A DNA stretch of 64,000 nt, from the NCBI GenBank assembly GCA_018806915.1, contig JAGKQI010000047.1, positions 496,001 to 560,000 of the forward strand. Direction: 5' to 3'. The notes beneath the pieces were generated by a model. The model did no database searches. It was not told the origin of the DNA and worked only from the letters and a program-made list of their open reading frames with translations. Both the position numbers and the translations under genes were made by a program. The stretch is from Phytophthora colocasiae (taxonomy: Eukaryota > Oomycota > Peronosporomycetes > Peronosporales > Peronosporaceae). Positions 10,513 to 20,508 of this stretch are shown here, one piece after another. How positions within the stretch are numbered: position 1 is the stretch's first letter; every line of letters begins with the position of its first letter.

Positions 10513-11245
10513 GATTCCAATGCCCCAGCTTGCCTAACTTGGTTGTCAATTGAAAGAGATCTAGTGCCTCGTCGCAGGTCGATGCAAGCTTCGACACTAC
10601 ATGATACGCATGAGGGATGTTAGTGAATATACCTAAGCAATGATCATCATTTTGCTAGTGTAACTTCAGTCTGTATCCCCTATATAACCCCTCCGATATG
10701 AGAAGCGTGAAAGGGCACAGAGCTATTTATACTCTATGTGTTATCAACGGTGGAGTGACATGTTATTCCTACCTGACTGCAACTCGTTGGGTCTGTGTCG
10801 ACAGCTGAGTAAAGTGCTGTCTGTCTTTTCGTGCTCAAGTGGTGACGTCCGATGCTGCCGAACGCTCTGCGACTCTCTGTGTGTGGCCTTTGGGCACCCA
10901 CCAGTGGATCGACACGAGGTTCGAAATCGTCAATGCGTTGGGGGGAAACAAGTAACGCTTAAGTGGGGTAAGTTAGACTTGCTTTTTGTATTGAAGCACG
11001 TGTCGTTAATTGTGATTGGCCAATTTTGGCGGTGATAAAAAGCGTTCTCAAAGAGCTACTTAGCATAACTACTTAGTACATACTTCTGGATCAACCTACT
11101 TCTGGGACGAAGAAACCATCTCCAAAGCAAGGCATTGTCAAGAATTCCAGGAAGCTATTAGCTTAGATTCAATAGACTCTCCTTATCTATCTGAAACGAA
11201 TTTGAGTTGATCTCACTTCCCTAGTACGAAAGAAAGTGTTTTCTC
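10513..11245. other. intergenic region
   Basis: Contains the promoter of the RWP-RK/Myb gene (minus strand) and the 3' flank of the FGE-like gene. A 99-codon plus-strand frame (10736-11035) has no recognisable motif. No repeat seen. Confidence 0.4.
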
Positions 11246-13504
11246 TTACTCCACGACACCAAACTCTCTGGACGGGTTAAGGCTCTTGGCACAGCGGAAT
11301 CCGACCATAGGAGAGCGGTCGTAACCTTCGCTGATCATGAGGAAGCGGTTGTGGTGCTGAGCGTCCAAAGCCTGTGGGAAATACCAGTTCGGGTCGCTAT
11401 GAGTGGCTGAGATCGGATGATAACTGCTTCCTCCTCGAAGAAGAAGGCCACACGTGTGCGAGTCGCAGAACTGATCAGTCATCTGCCACACGTACCCAAC
11501 AAGGTCTTCCACTTGGAATTTCGTCGAGCGAGAGCTCTCGAACGAACCAACCGGGCTCAAAGGAGGCAATTCTTTGCCGTGAACGACCTTTGGCACCTTG
11601 TTACTGTCGAATTTAGGTCCCCATGGATAGGCATCGTAGTTTTCTCCATTGGAGGCGACATACTGCCATTCCCAGTCATGAGGGAGGCGCTTCCCATGGA
11701 AATTGGCGTAAGCCTCCGCGTCCTCAAGAGCAACGTTAACAACAGGACTCTGCTCCAGACCATTAGGAACACTCCAGGAAGCAGGAACACCCTCACGGTT
11801 ACTCCAGTGCAACAAGAAGCGATCCAACACCTTTGGAATGTAACCACTGGCTTTGAGGAACGCCGAATACTGTGCGTTTGTCACCGGATGCTTGTCGATC
11901 AGGAAGTCCTGGATGAACAACCGTGTCGAATGGTTGTTCCAAGGTCGGTTCTCCCATGGGAACTGCACTCCCGTCCCAAATTGAGCGAAGTTTGGAGTCC
12001 ACTCTGACACAGGTTCAATCTGCACGCCGCTGACGTTGAACCACCAGTTTTCGGTGCCCGAAACACGCACCATGTCATCAGCGTTCGAGTTACTACTAGT
12101 GCTTGTAGAGTTGCTGGAATTACTGCGAACAAGCTGCTGTTGAAGCAGGTTTCGGACCGTGGAGTACTTGGACAATGGCTTGGTGGTCATGGCCTGCATC
12201 TCACCGAGGAATTCGGTGAGATCATTGCCAGACTTCGTAACGTAGATCGCTCCAAAAGCACAGGGCTCCAGAGTCACCTTCACCACGGAACCATTACTCC
12301 CAGTTTCCTTCTGCAACTCTACTCCGTGGTAGACATCGTACACGTGGAAGTCGTCGCTTGATTCCTCAGTGGTGAGAGGCAACTCGAATGTCGTTTCATT
12401 TTGCACAGTACTGATGACTGTGTAAAGTGATTCTCCATTTGCCTCCAGCGTAAAAGCACTTGCGAATAACCCTTTGCCTGTCATGGCGTAGTACGGCGTC
12501 CATTTTCCAGTGGAGACAATGGTTCCGAACTTGCGAAGGATAGCAAACATCCTCTTGGCAGTCTCATCTTCTTGCTCCGTCATCGCGTTCCAGATGCCCC
12601 ACACGTTTTCCCAGACCACGTACCCGGCGCCGTTAAAGAACGACATGAGCAACTCGTTGGTTCTATCGAGCGACCAACGTGCACAGATCTGCACCATGTG
12701 TCTCCCTTCCAAGAACTTGGCTTTGGACACGGGTGGGAAGTGCGACAAACCCCAGAAGTAGCCCCAACTCATCGGGTTGTTACTTAGACACGCAGTAGGC
12801 ACTCCACCCTCCGGTGCAGCTACCAGTGGTTTACTGCAGTTGTAGAACGACTTGGGAACTCCATACATTGTGTCCCCATTGAATCCGTCAGCTTGCAACT
12901 CCGGGATCAGTTCATTCAATGTCGTAATGTCTGCATTGTACATCCGCACAACATCCTCCAGCCCAGTTTCGTCGCGGGTGCCGATATCCCAAGGGTTATA
13001 TGGGATAACCACTCGGATATCGCGACGATGGAAGTCAGCAATTACCGCTTTCAGGCCGTCAACTCCACCTGGAAGATCCCGCAGTAGATCCCATTGATTC
13101 CGGTTGTCAATACCGACGTTCGGATACGCTGGCCAGATCAAGACACTGTCGATGGGACCCACGCGTTGCGTCATGTCGTCCACGTACTTGTCCACCGTGT
13201 ACTGCTGCGTCTCACGGTCGTAGATATCCCGGTCGTTCATCATGAGAAACACTTGGACGAAGTTCTGCTGGGTCCATTGCGTTTCTTGGATGTTGTATAC
13301 ATTGCAAGCATCTTTAGGATTGTAGCGGTTCGTGGCCAACTCCATCTTCTTCCAAGTAGTCCAGTCACTTCGCCAAGCGTCCACAGCATCAGGACTGGCA
13401 GGGCCGTCGATCAGCTCGTAGCCGTCGGGCTGTTGGTCCCACGCAGACGCTTGGCCCAGGACGCAGCAAGCTGCAGATAGGTAGAACCCAGTTAGTGCGC
13501 GCAT
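11246..13504 (-). CDS. secreted FGE/sulfatase-modifying-factor-like protein
   Basis: 752 aa from the Met at 13504, chosen because it begins a signal peptide (MRALTGFYLSAACCVLGQASA); an upstream in-frame ATG at 13573 would bury it. Residues about 25-470 look like a glycosidase-type barrel domain (SVLIWPAYPNVG, VVIPYNPWD, GFNGDTMYG), function not recognised. After an Asn/Ser-rich linker, residues about 480-745 form a formylglycine-generating-enzyme-like fold: FLIDKHPVTNAQYSAFLKA, GKRLPHDWEWQYVA, YPWG, RGGSSYHP, VGFRCAKS. True FGEs use a Cys pair after the GGSY motif; here that segment has no Cys, so sulfatase activation is unlikely. Secretion and carbohydrate binding are inference. Confidence 0.75.
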   Translation of the reverse strand: MRALTGFYLSAACCVLGQASAWDQQPDGYELIDGPASPDAVDAWRSDWTTWKKMELATNRYNPKDACNVYNIQETQWTQQNFVQVFLMMNDRDIYDRETQQYTVDKYVDDMTQRVGPIDSVLIWPAYPNVGIDNRNQWDLLRDLPGGVDGLKAVIADFHRRDIRVVIPYNPWDIGTRDETGLEDVVRMYNADITTLNELIPELQADGFNGDTMYGVPKSFYNCSKPLVAAPEGGVPTACLSNNPMSWGYFWGLSHFPPVSKAKFLEGRHMVQICARWSLDRTNELLMSFFNGAGYVVWENVWGIWNAMTEQEDETAKRMFAILRKFGTIVSTGKWTPYYAMTGKGLFASAFTLEANGESLYTVISTVQNETTFELPLTTEESSDDFHVYDVYHGVELQKETGSNGSVVKVTLEPCAFGAIYVTKSGNDLTEFLGEMQAMTTKPLSKYSTVRNLLQQQLVRSNSSNSTSTSSNSNADDMVRVSGTENWWFNVSGVQIEPVSEWTPNFAQFGTGVQFPWENRPWNNHSTRLFIQDFLIDKHPVTNAQYSAFLKASGYIPKVLDRFLLHWSNREGVPASWSVPNGLEQSPVVNVALEDAEAYANFHGKRLPHDWEWQYVASNGENYDAYPWGPKFDSNKVPKVVHGKELPPLSPVGSFESSRSTKFQVEDLVGYVWQMTDQFCDSHTCGLLLRGGSSYHPISATHSDPNWYFPQALDAQHHNRFLMISEGYDRSPMVGFRCAKSLNPSREFGVVE

Positions 13505-14028
13505 CGGACGGAGACTTGAGCACGACACTGGAACTTGAGGAATGACGCTTCGGAAGCAAGGAGCGAGGCTCAAAAATCGTCAAACGTAGCGCTACCGGTA
13601 CCCAGCCACGAGTGCCATCTGATCTGCCGTTGTATGGAGACAACTGTCGCCTGCAGTGTTTCCAACAGATTCCATGCTAGGATAGGTAGATTGGTGGTGT
13701 TGAACAGGGTCGTCATGATAACGCACGCAAAATAACATCAAGTGACGTGGTCTTAGAGCTTGGTATCGACGCGATACTATCGAGTAATTTCACGTTAGAG
13801 CTCCATGTATCAGTCCAAGGCTTACAGCGACTCAGAACATCGATGGTCGGGCGTTCATTTGCTTGGGGCAGAAAGAAAAACGTTTGACGATAGACATTGG
13901 CCACCAACCATGGCGTGAAATCGCTTTCGGGATCTGTTGTGCCGTGAGGAATTGAGATCTGTTGCCATTGATCGGCTGGTTTGGAACCGACATGTGAAGT
14001 TCACATAAATTCAAATTGTTACATTCCC
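13505..14028. other. intergenic region
   Basis: Promoter side of the FGE-like gene and 3' flank of the CHAT-STAND-SH2 gene (both minus strand). No gene or repeat seen. Confidence 0.4.
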
Positions 14029-17000
14029 TCATGTACATATTTCCAGGTTGTGCTGTCCTACGAAGGCTGTTTCCTTTGGCGTGTGTGGGAAAAGGAACCT
14101 GAGCACATTGACACTCAAGATCAACTCTTGCAACGTGGAGAAAGTCACACCATTACTCCCAGCTCCACCATTTGCCTCCCCTTGCAGAGCAACGAACCAT
14201 CCACTACGCTCTGGCTGCCAAGTAACGGGCACAAACTGCACGTATTGATCGTCACGTACGTAGGCAATCACCAAGCAACGCACACGCGTCTCACTGAAGC
14301 GCAGCAAGAACGTTCCTGGCGGCGCACGCTCCAGCATACTCACGCAAGCACCTTTGGACAGGAATCCATGAAGCAGTCGCGGTTCCGTGTGAGGCCACAG
14401 TGTGGAATACAGGATACAGTCAACAAGTGGACGAAACCAAGCCCAAAAGGCTGCGAACATGCGTAGACTCACTGCACCACCACGTTGTGCCGGTGCGACA
14501 CTGCCAGGGCCCCAAATGAGCGAGCTTTTACTCAGAAAATCGATGCTGCGCGTAGATAACGGGCGCTTGGCAGCTTCTCCTTTCAGCTTGGAGGCGAAGA
14601 AGCAGCTTACTTGAGGCGCTACCCAGTCCAACGGGATGTCTTTGAGTTCCTGCATCTGACGCACAACCGCCGCGGAATAACCGTCTCCCTTCGAACTGAG
14701 ATAGTCAGGCAGCGCTGCGTTAATAACCACAGCTCGAGCCCACACCAAACTGCCACCTTCGCTCTGGATGATCGGCCTGACGTGGTCTGCCACTTTGAGA
14801 AGACACAACTGTTGAAGTGACGTACTTGGTGCCGTAATGGATCCGGTCAAACTCGGTTCACTTCGAGACGAGATGAGCGGGTGGAGTTTCGGTGGGAAAT
14901 CAGTGCTTTTGAATCCGTCGCTAATCGGTTTATGACTTGATGGGACTTCCAGCGACGATTTGGCTGTGAGCACGTCGGAATGGGAAGCTATAGGTTTCAT
15001 CCGTCGTAGAGCAGCCTCGTGAGCGCTTAGTCGGTGCTGATACTCCACTTCTTCCTCGATACTAGTACAAGAGATACCATGGTGATGATGGTGATGTTCA
15101 TGCGAATGGGAGTAGCATCCGTCCATGGAATTCGCCTTCGTTAGAGATAGCATTTCCTGATCTTGTCGCTGATGATTTAAGCCGCAATCCAAGCTCGTAA
15201 CGTCAACTTTGCCCATCCAAAGCCCTGTATTCACCGACGGTATGATGTAATTGATGAACTCAGACTGATCCAGTTCCATGTCTTTATTTTCCAAGAATTG
15301 TGACACCTGGACAAGTAGGAGCACAGTTAGGTACACATTTGCAAGAATGAAACAACATAATGATCGAGAAATACCGCGCAAATAGTTCGAGGATGGCCTC
15401 GCAGACTCTTGATAATTGGGTGTTCACCAAACGCTTCAAGATCGGTGCTGCCGCCCATTTCATGAGCTTTAATTTTCCGTGGGGCACGAAGAGTGAACAG
15501 TAAGGCTGCATCTGCCGGCGGAAGAGGCCCCACGGAGATAATCTTCTCTCCTACGCCATCCAAAACACCAAATTTCCCATCACCCGTCAGTAGTAGCGCT
15601 AGTGAGTTCACACGTCTCAATAACATGGCAACAATAGCACGGAATCTCGAGTTCTGTCGTTGGGATCGGTTGCATCCATCCAATATCAACAGAAAACAGC
15701 TCCCACCTCCTTGACTTTCAGTCTCGCACCGCTGACGAGCTTGTTCCGCCAGTTCATCGAGTGACGTCGCGTGAAGACCCAAACACTTAGAAAACCTTGG
15801 TACAAGTGCTGATAAGTCGAGTTCATGTTGTTTACACGAATCTTCACCCTCACTTTCGGTATTCAATCGAAGATAAAATATATGACGAAACACTCGTCGT
15901 TCTGTGGCATATTGCGCACACTGTAGTGCCACCTCCGTCTTGCCAATGCCACGTTCGCCCGTGATACTCACAAGCCTCGCCCCTTCCACTAAAGCTTTAT
16001 ACACTTGATGAACTTCCAGTGATCTCCCAACAAACACCTCCGCTACCGTATCACACTCGTTAACTGTCATGTGTCCTCCCTTCCTCCCACCCATATCAGT
16101 CTCGATGCAATCTCCCATCGGCACATCTCGAAACAAAGCATCATTATGATCTCCATCTCCAAGTAACTTAAACTCCGACGGTCTTCCAGAGGCTCCTGAA
16201 CTGCTAGCAACTGCAATATCTGCTTGAACTCGTCCGATCTGGAAACTTTTAGCAACGGAATGTCCTGCAAACAACGCCGTGTAAAAGGCTTTCGCGAATT
16301 CCATCGCTTTCCTGTCCAGAACCTTCTCCTCTTTCGACACCACCACGACATGGGGCACCCCGGCACTCACGAAAGCTTGAGCCACACTCTCCGAGTGACA
16401 AGCACTCACAAAAACCAACTGTAACGGAACCTTGGGTTTATCATGGACTGGAGGTGGGGATAAGGCCACCCAGCCTCGTTCCACCCTGTGACTGGTAACT
16501 GCAAGCCCCGACGTGGCGTCACTACTGCTGCTCGAATCGCTACTGCTGCTATAACTAGAGCTCGAATCACTGCTGCTACTACTGGATTCTGTATTTCGCC
16601 GTCGGTTTTGTCGATTTCTTACCTTTTTGTCGCGTTTTCGTCTTGGACGACGTCGACTTTCAGCGCCTCCTGCAAGCAGCAGGTCCTGCAGCTCCTGCTG
16701 GGAGACGAACTGCGCCTCGCCCTTGCGCGTCTCGAAGATCACTTGGCCCGGTACTCCATGGCCAGAGAAGTGAAGTGCACGACATCCGAACGACAAAACT
16801 TTCCGGAACGCGTGCAGATCGGCCACCTCCGAGTGCCAAGCGAGACGGCGACCGGATTCCCTTAATGTTTCGAGCAGGAGATGACGCTCCGCTTTAACTT
16901 CGATGAGCTCCACCGCTTCCAACCCACTGGAAGAACCGTTGGCGTCTGCGTGTGGACTGAGACTGCGCCAGTTATCGCCCGAGCGGCGACGCACCACCAG

Positions 17001-17039
17001 CGGAGACGAGTGCAGGTGCGCGAATATTGGCGACGGCAT
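14029..17039 (-). CDS. CHAT protease - NB-ARC/STAND ATPase - STAT-like SH2 fusion
   Basis: Two exons, complement(15375..17039) and complement(14029..15306), joined by a 68-bp intron (GTATTT...CCTAAC...GTCCAG, phase 0); predicted 980 aa. CHAT domain (caspase-like): ALHFSGHG with catalytic His94 and LVFVSACHS with catalytic Cys214, separated by an Arg-rich then poly-Ser insertion (about 130-175). ATPase: EVFVGR at 335-339, Walker A GERGIGKT at 361-368, Walker B CFLLILDG at 448-455, and LRGHPRTI at 546-552 in place of the NB-ARC GLPL motif. Exon 2 has a His-rich patch (HEHHHHHHG), then an SH2 domain (about 855-962) with GTFLLRFSETR, phosphotyrosine-binding Arg at 891, most like STAT SH2. Likely a nucleotide-gated signalling protease recruited by phosphotyrosine; this is inference from the domains. 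There may be another 5' exon (see 17040-17566). Confidence 0.85.
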
Positions 17040-17566
17040 TGTATCCGAAATCTCCAGCTGTCAGATGTGTTATCAGTCGAGACAAGTTTTATTTGTTTCG
17101 ATGTATTATTAAATGTAACAGGTAATTCCCTGTAAGAAGATGCGACCAAAAGGCACGCGAAGTGTCACACACCTGCCGAAAAACAATGACGAGTGCTGCT
17201 CGTCTTGAGCTGCGCGAGGCTGTTGTCGTCGTCTTTGACTAGGACAACAACTCCACAGTTTGCAGTCATTGAGCTGACACAAAAGTGTGTCAATCTCGGT
17301 TCTCGCTGATCGTTTCAAGCAGTCGATGAAACGTCGTAGCGCCACGTGACCTTTGGTATCTGATACACTCAAGCTCTGATATGGCTACCCGTTTTTTGAC
17401 TTTTGAACCTCTTTAATCAACTACCCTTGCAAATTCAACTCTATCGTCTTTTGCAAGTGATGTCGCCGACAGTTGCATCCGCCTGGACTATGCCCCATTG
17501 TCTTCCTTTCACTATACCTCGCTCTGACCGAGGAAAAAGCCAGCCGAGTTTGACACTACGAGCAAA
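17040..17566. other. intergenic region; possible extra 5' exon of the CHAT gene
   Basis: On the minus strand, 17372-17165 is open without an ATG (DTKGHVALRRFIDCLKRSAR, DTLLCQLNDCKLW) and follows an AG that could be a splice acceptor. A second acceptor, CTGACAG just before CTGGAGATTTCGG at about 17060, would extend the CHAT frame upstream as LEISDT-MPSPIF. I could not find a donor of matching phase, so the extension is unproven. The plus strand holds the upstream region of the aspartic protease. Confidence 0.3.
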
Positions 17567-19220
17567 ATGCACAACATAGAGAAAATCAAGGTCGAAGGCC
17601 CATTCATCAAGCTCCGACGTCTACGTCAAGCTCAGCTGAAGGTAGGTGTAACCTACTCATACTGAGTGCAAGTACAATTATCTGTCGCAGAGCTGCCTGT
17701 ACCGACGTTCTATAGTAACAATTACCGGTCGGAAGTGGACACGATCGTCGGTTCATCCTCAAAGGTTGATTTCCTAAATCGACTAGCAACCGACAGGTTA
17801 CATGACGTCGAAAGCTTTGACGAAGATCCCAATGCGGAGGGGCGATTCGCCCTGGACGCGCTCTCGTCGACTAGTAAGCAGTGCCAGCAACTCAAATGCT
17901 GTGGACATGGAGAACTACAGCGGCACAATCTACTTCGCCGATATCGTGGTGGATGGCTCGACGTTCGTCGTACAAGTGGATACAGGTTCCTCCGACTTGT
18001 GGATCTCCTGCTATTACCTCAAGGGTTCTACATGTGAAAGTACTTGTCCATCAGATGCCAGCACCATCTCTTACGGCTCTGGTGATGTCTGCGTCGAAGG
18101 ATCGTCGGCCGACATCAAGTTCGGCAATGTCGCCGTGTCAAATTACGTAGTTGGCGTCGCACAAGGTGCCAATGTTAACCCAAGCAGCTCCAGTTCGTTG
18201 TTGGTGGGTGATGCCCAGGGCCTTTTTGGATTAGCCTACAGCTCGTTGGCGACACTTCCGTCGCCTGGTGGACAGTTTATCGACTATGTCAACAGCTTTT
18301 CGATGTACTTGACGGTGGAGGACAGTTCTGCCGGTAGCTTCTTGCTGCTTAATGGCGTGGACGATGCCCTCATTTCTGCGAACGGATTGACGCCGTACAC
18401 TATCAACCTTAAGTCATCGACGCCGACGCACTGGACGATCGGCATGACCGCTCTACAGATCGGCAACAACACAGCGGTGTTCCCGTGCTCTACTGCTAGC
18501 AGTGGGAGCTGCGACAGTATTGTGGATTCCGGTACATCTCTACTGGCTATGCCCAGCTCCGTCTACTCCGATTTCGTATCGACGTATCTTTCAAACTGTC
18601 AGTTGTATTCGTCCGGATCGGAGATTTACATGTGCTCAAGTGACATTGAGCTACCAAGATTGGCACTTACGTTCGGAGATGTGACGTTCTACTTGGAGAA
18701 AGACGACTACATTATCAACCTGGGGGCGAATATGGTCGTTGTCGAAGTCCAAGCGACCTCCAGCACCAGTGGCGCCTACGCCAACACATGGATCATCGGC
18801 GAGACGTTTCTTAAGGTGTTCTACACCAGCTACAACGTGAACGAGTCCGTGGCGTTCTACTGCGTCGAAAACAGCACATGCACACCTGGTTCACAGGCAG
18901 TTTCGCTGCCAGCCTCATCAGATTCTTCCGGTGACAGTACAGGCGGTGGCGGCTTTGGTGGCGATAGTGGAGGCACATCCGGTACTACGTCAAGTGACGA
19001 CAACAAGAGCAACCTCGTGACGATCCTCGCGATTGTACTGGGCGTCCTCGCATTCTTCTTTATTGTTGCAGTCGTAACATATATCTTCCGCTGTCTGTGC
19101 AGACGCAAGCGTGCGTCTCGCCACGAGCAATCGTTGCAGCCAGTCTTGGTTGTACCCGGTGGCTACTACCAGCCACAACCTGCCATCCAACCTTCGCAAG
19201 GATACTACGCCCAGCACTAA
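17567..19220 (+). CDS. membrane-anchored pepsin-like aspartic protease (A1)
   Basis: The firm part is 17802-19220 (472 codons): VDTGSSDLW (Asp about 60) and IVDSGTSLL (Asp about 242) are the two catalytic Asp motifs; then a Gly/Ser-rich stalk, one transmembrane helix (about 404-428, ILAIVLGVLAFFFIVAVVTY) and a basic cytoplasmic tail. The 5' end is uncertain. Codons 17567-17641 (MHNIEKIKVEGPFIKLRRLR) look like an A1 propeptide. A possible join uses introns 17642-17691 (GTAGGT) and 17754-17799 (GTTCAT...GACAG), which would bring KLPVPTFYSNNYRSEVDTIV into frame. The alternative is a start at 17802. No signal peptide was found, although one is expected for this topology, so a further upstream exon is possible. 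Confidence 0.75.
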
Positions 19221-19356
19221 GTTGCTTTGGGGTGCTACAAGTATAATGCAGTTTTGAAATCTATAACTGCAGCTAACAAGAAAAACAACGGAACTGCTAC
19301 TGTAACAAGCGTGGATATCGATACAGATTCATATATTTATCTCAATTCCGTTGGCT

Positions 19357-20508
19357 TTAGTTGCTGATTTGGAGTACTTCGGACAGGCAAATGTCCAGCA
19401 AGTAGGCTGTAAGCCCCCAAATAACGTGTGGGCCGCCTGTGAACACCGGGGTCGCGTTACTGTGTCGAACCCAGTTGTCCTCGTTCATCAGGTCGCGCAG
19501 AGGAACCGTAAAGAGAGACTCGACCTCATCCTCGTTGATGGCCACGGACCGGTCGCTCATTTCGCCAATAAAGCCCACAACAGGCGTCACGGCAATGCCA
19601 GTGATAGAAGTGACACTGGACCAGTCACAGCGCAGCACTCCGAGGACATCGACGCTCTCAGGAGCCAGACCAACCTCTTCGTTCATTTCACGAAGACACG
19701 TTCCTTCAATGCAAGAGTCGTGAGGGTCCACCATTCCACCAGGGAAACACACTTCACCTTTGTGTTTGCCAACGGTGAGGGATCGCAGTGTGAAGAGTAC
19801 AGACGGTTCGCCCTCGAATGTGCAAAGTGGAATGACAACAGCAGCACGTGCTGAGTAAGCCTTGGTGATTTGGCGTGGGAGGCGACTTAAACGCTTGCGA
19901 ATGCGTTCAAGGTGGCGCTGGCCAAATGCCCCAGAAAGTGGTGTTTGCCTCTGTACGTGCATATCGTGTTGAGCAAAGTCTGCAGAAAGAAAAAAAGTTG
20001 GATTAGGAAGTTTCTTCAAAGGCACACAAAAACGCAGGATTTGCTTACCCTGATATGGCTTCAGCACCGCTTCCAGCTCGTCCAACTTGCCCTCGCTGAG
20101 CAACTCGGCACAGAGCCAAAGGGTGTATTCTCGGTCTTGGTAGGCTGCAGCAAGAGCTGGCGCCGTGTAGTTATTGACCAAGAAACTCGCATCCATCCTG
20201 GGCTTCTCGAACTCTCGCGAGAAAGAGCTCGTGTCTTTGACTTCCTGTTCATGATGATGGTCGTGATTCCACACAGCTTCGTTCTCTCCTTCTGAAGCAG
20301 TTCCAGCATGGCTACTGCTGTGGTAGTACAGATAATGGTGGTTGTGGTCGTGCTTGACGGCAGAACGACCAGAAGACAACAGCGTGTCGTTCTCATTCTT
20401 ATGAACTCGTGAAACTGTGGCGAATGCACGAGGCAATGGACGCAGCCGCGTGGTGAGTGGCTTGGCACGGCTTGACGCCTCGATCAGAGTGCTGCCGACT
20501 CGTCGCAT
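19357..20508 (-). CDS. mitochondrial/peroxisomal-type CoA Nudix hydrolase (NUDT7/8-like)
   Basis: Model: exons complement(20049..20508) and complement(19357..19979), intron 19980-20048 (69 bp; GTAAGC...CCTAATCC...CTGCAG, phase 1), giving 360 aa. The start at 20508 gives an Arg-rich mitochondrial presequence (MRRVGSTLIEASSRAKPLTT); the frame is open upstream but has no better start. Motifs: the CoA-pyrophosphatase signature LFTLRSLTVGKHKGEVCFPGG, and the Nudix-box end CLREMNEEVGL. Expected role: hydrolysis of CoA or acyl-CoA to 4'-phosphopantetheine derivatives and 3',5'-ADP. The first Glu position of the consensus box reads Ser here, next to an Asp. The intron length is a multiple of three with no stop, so retention would still give an open frame. 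Upstream residues are His-rich. Confidence 0.8.
   Translation of the reverse strand: MRRVGSTLIEASSRAKPLTTRLRPLPRAFATVSRVHKNENDTLLSSGRSAVKHDHNHHYLYYHSSSHAGTASEGENEAVWNHDHHHEQEVKDTSSFSREFEKPRMDASFLVNNYTAPALAAAYQDREYTLWLCAELLSEGKLDELEAVLKPYQGKQILRFCVPLKKLPNPTFFLSADFAQHDMHVQRQTPLSGAFGQRHLERIRKRLSRLPRQITKAYSARAAVVIPLCTFEGEPSVLFTLRSLTVGKHKGEVCFPGGMVDPHDSCIEGTCLREMNEEVGLAPESVDVLGVLRCDWSSVTSITGIAVTPVVGFIGEMSDRSVAINEDEVESLFTVPLRDLMNEDNWVRHSNATPVFTGGPHVIWGLTAYLLDICLSEVLQISN

Noticed and set aside
10916..10935. GTTCGAAATC as a tRNA T-loop
   Set aside because: No acceptor, D or anticodon stems around it.
11417..12007. 196-codon plus-strand frame in the FGE-like gene
   Set aside because: Antisense of a well-conserved domain; composition typical of shadow frames.
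14029..15381. SH2 frame as a gene of its own
   Set aside because: Its first 25 codons are intron sequence; splicing at 15307/15374 joins it in phase to the CHAT-ATPase exon.
19351..19854. 167-codon frame antisense to the Nudix domain
   Set aside because: Shadow of the conserved Nudix exon.
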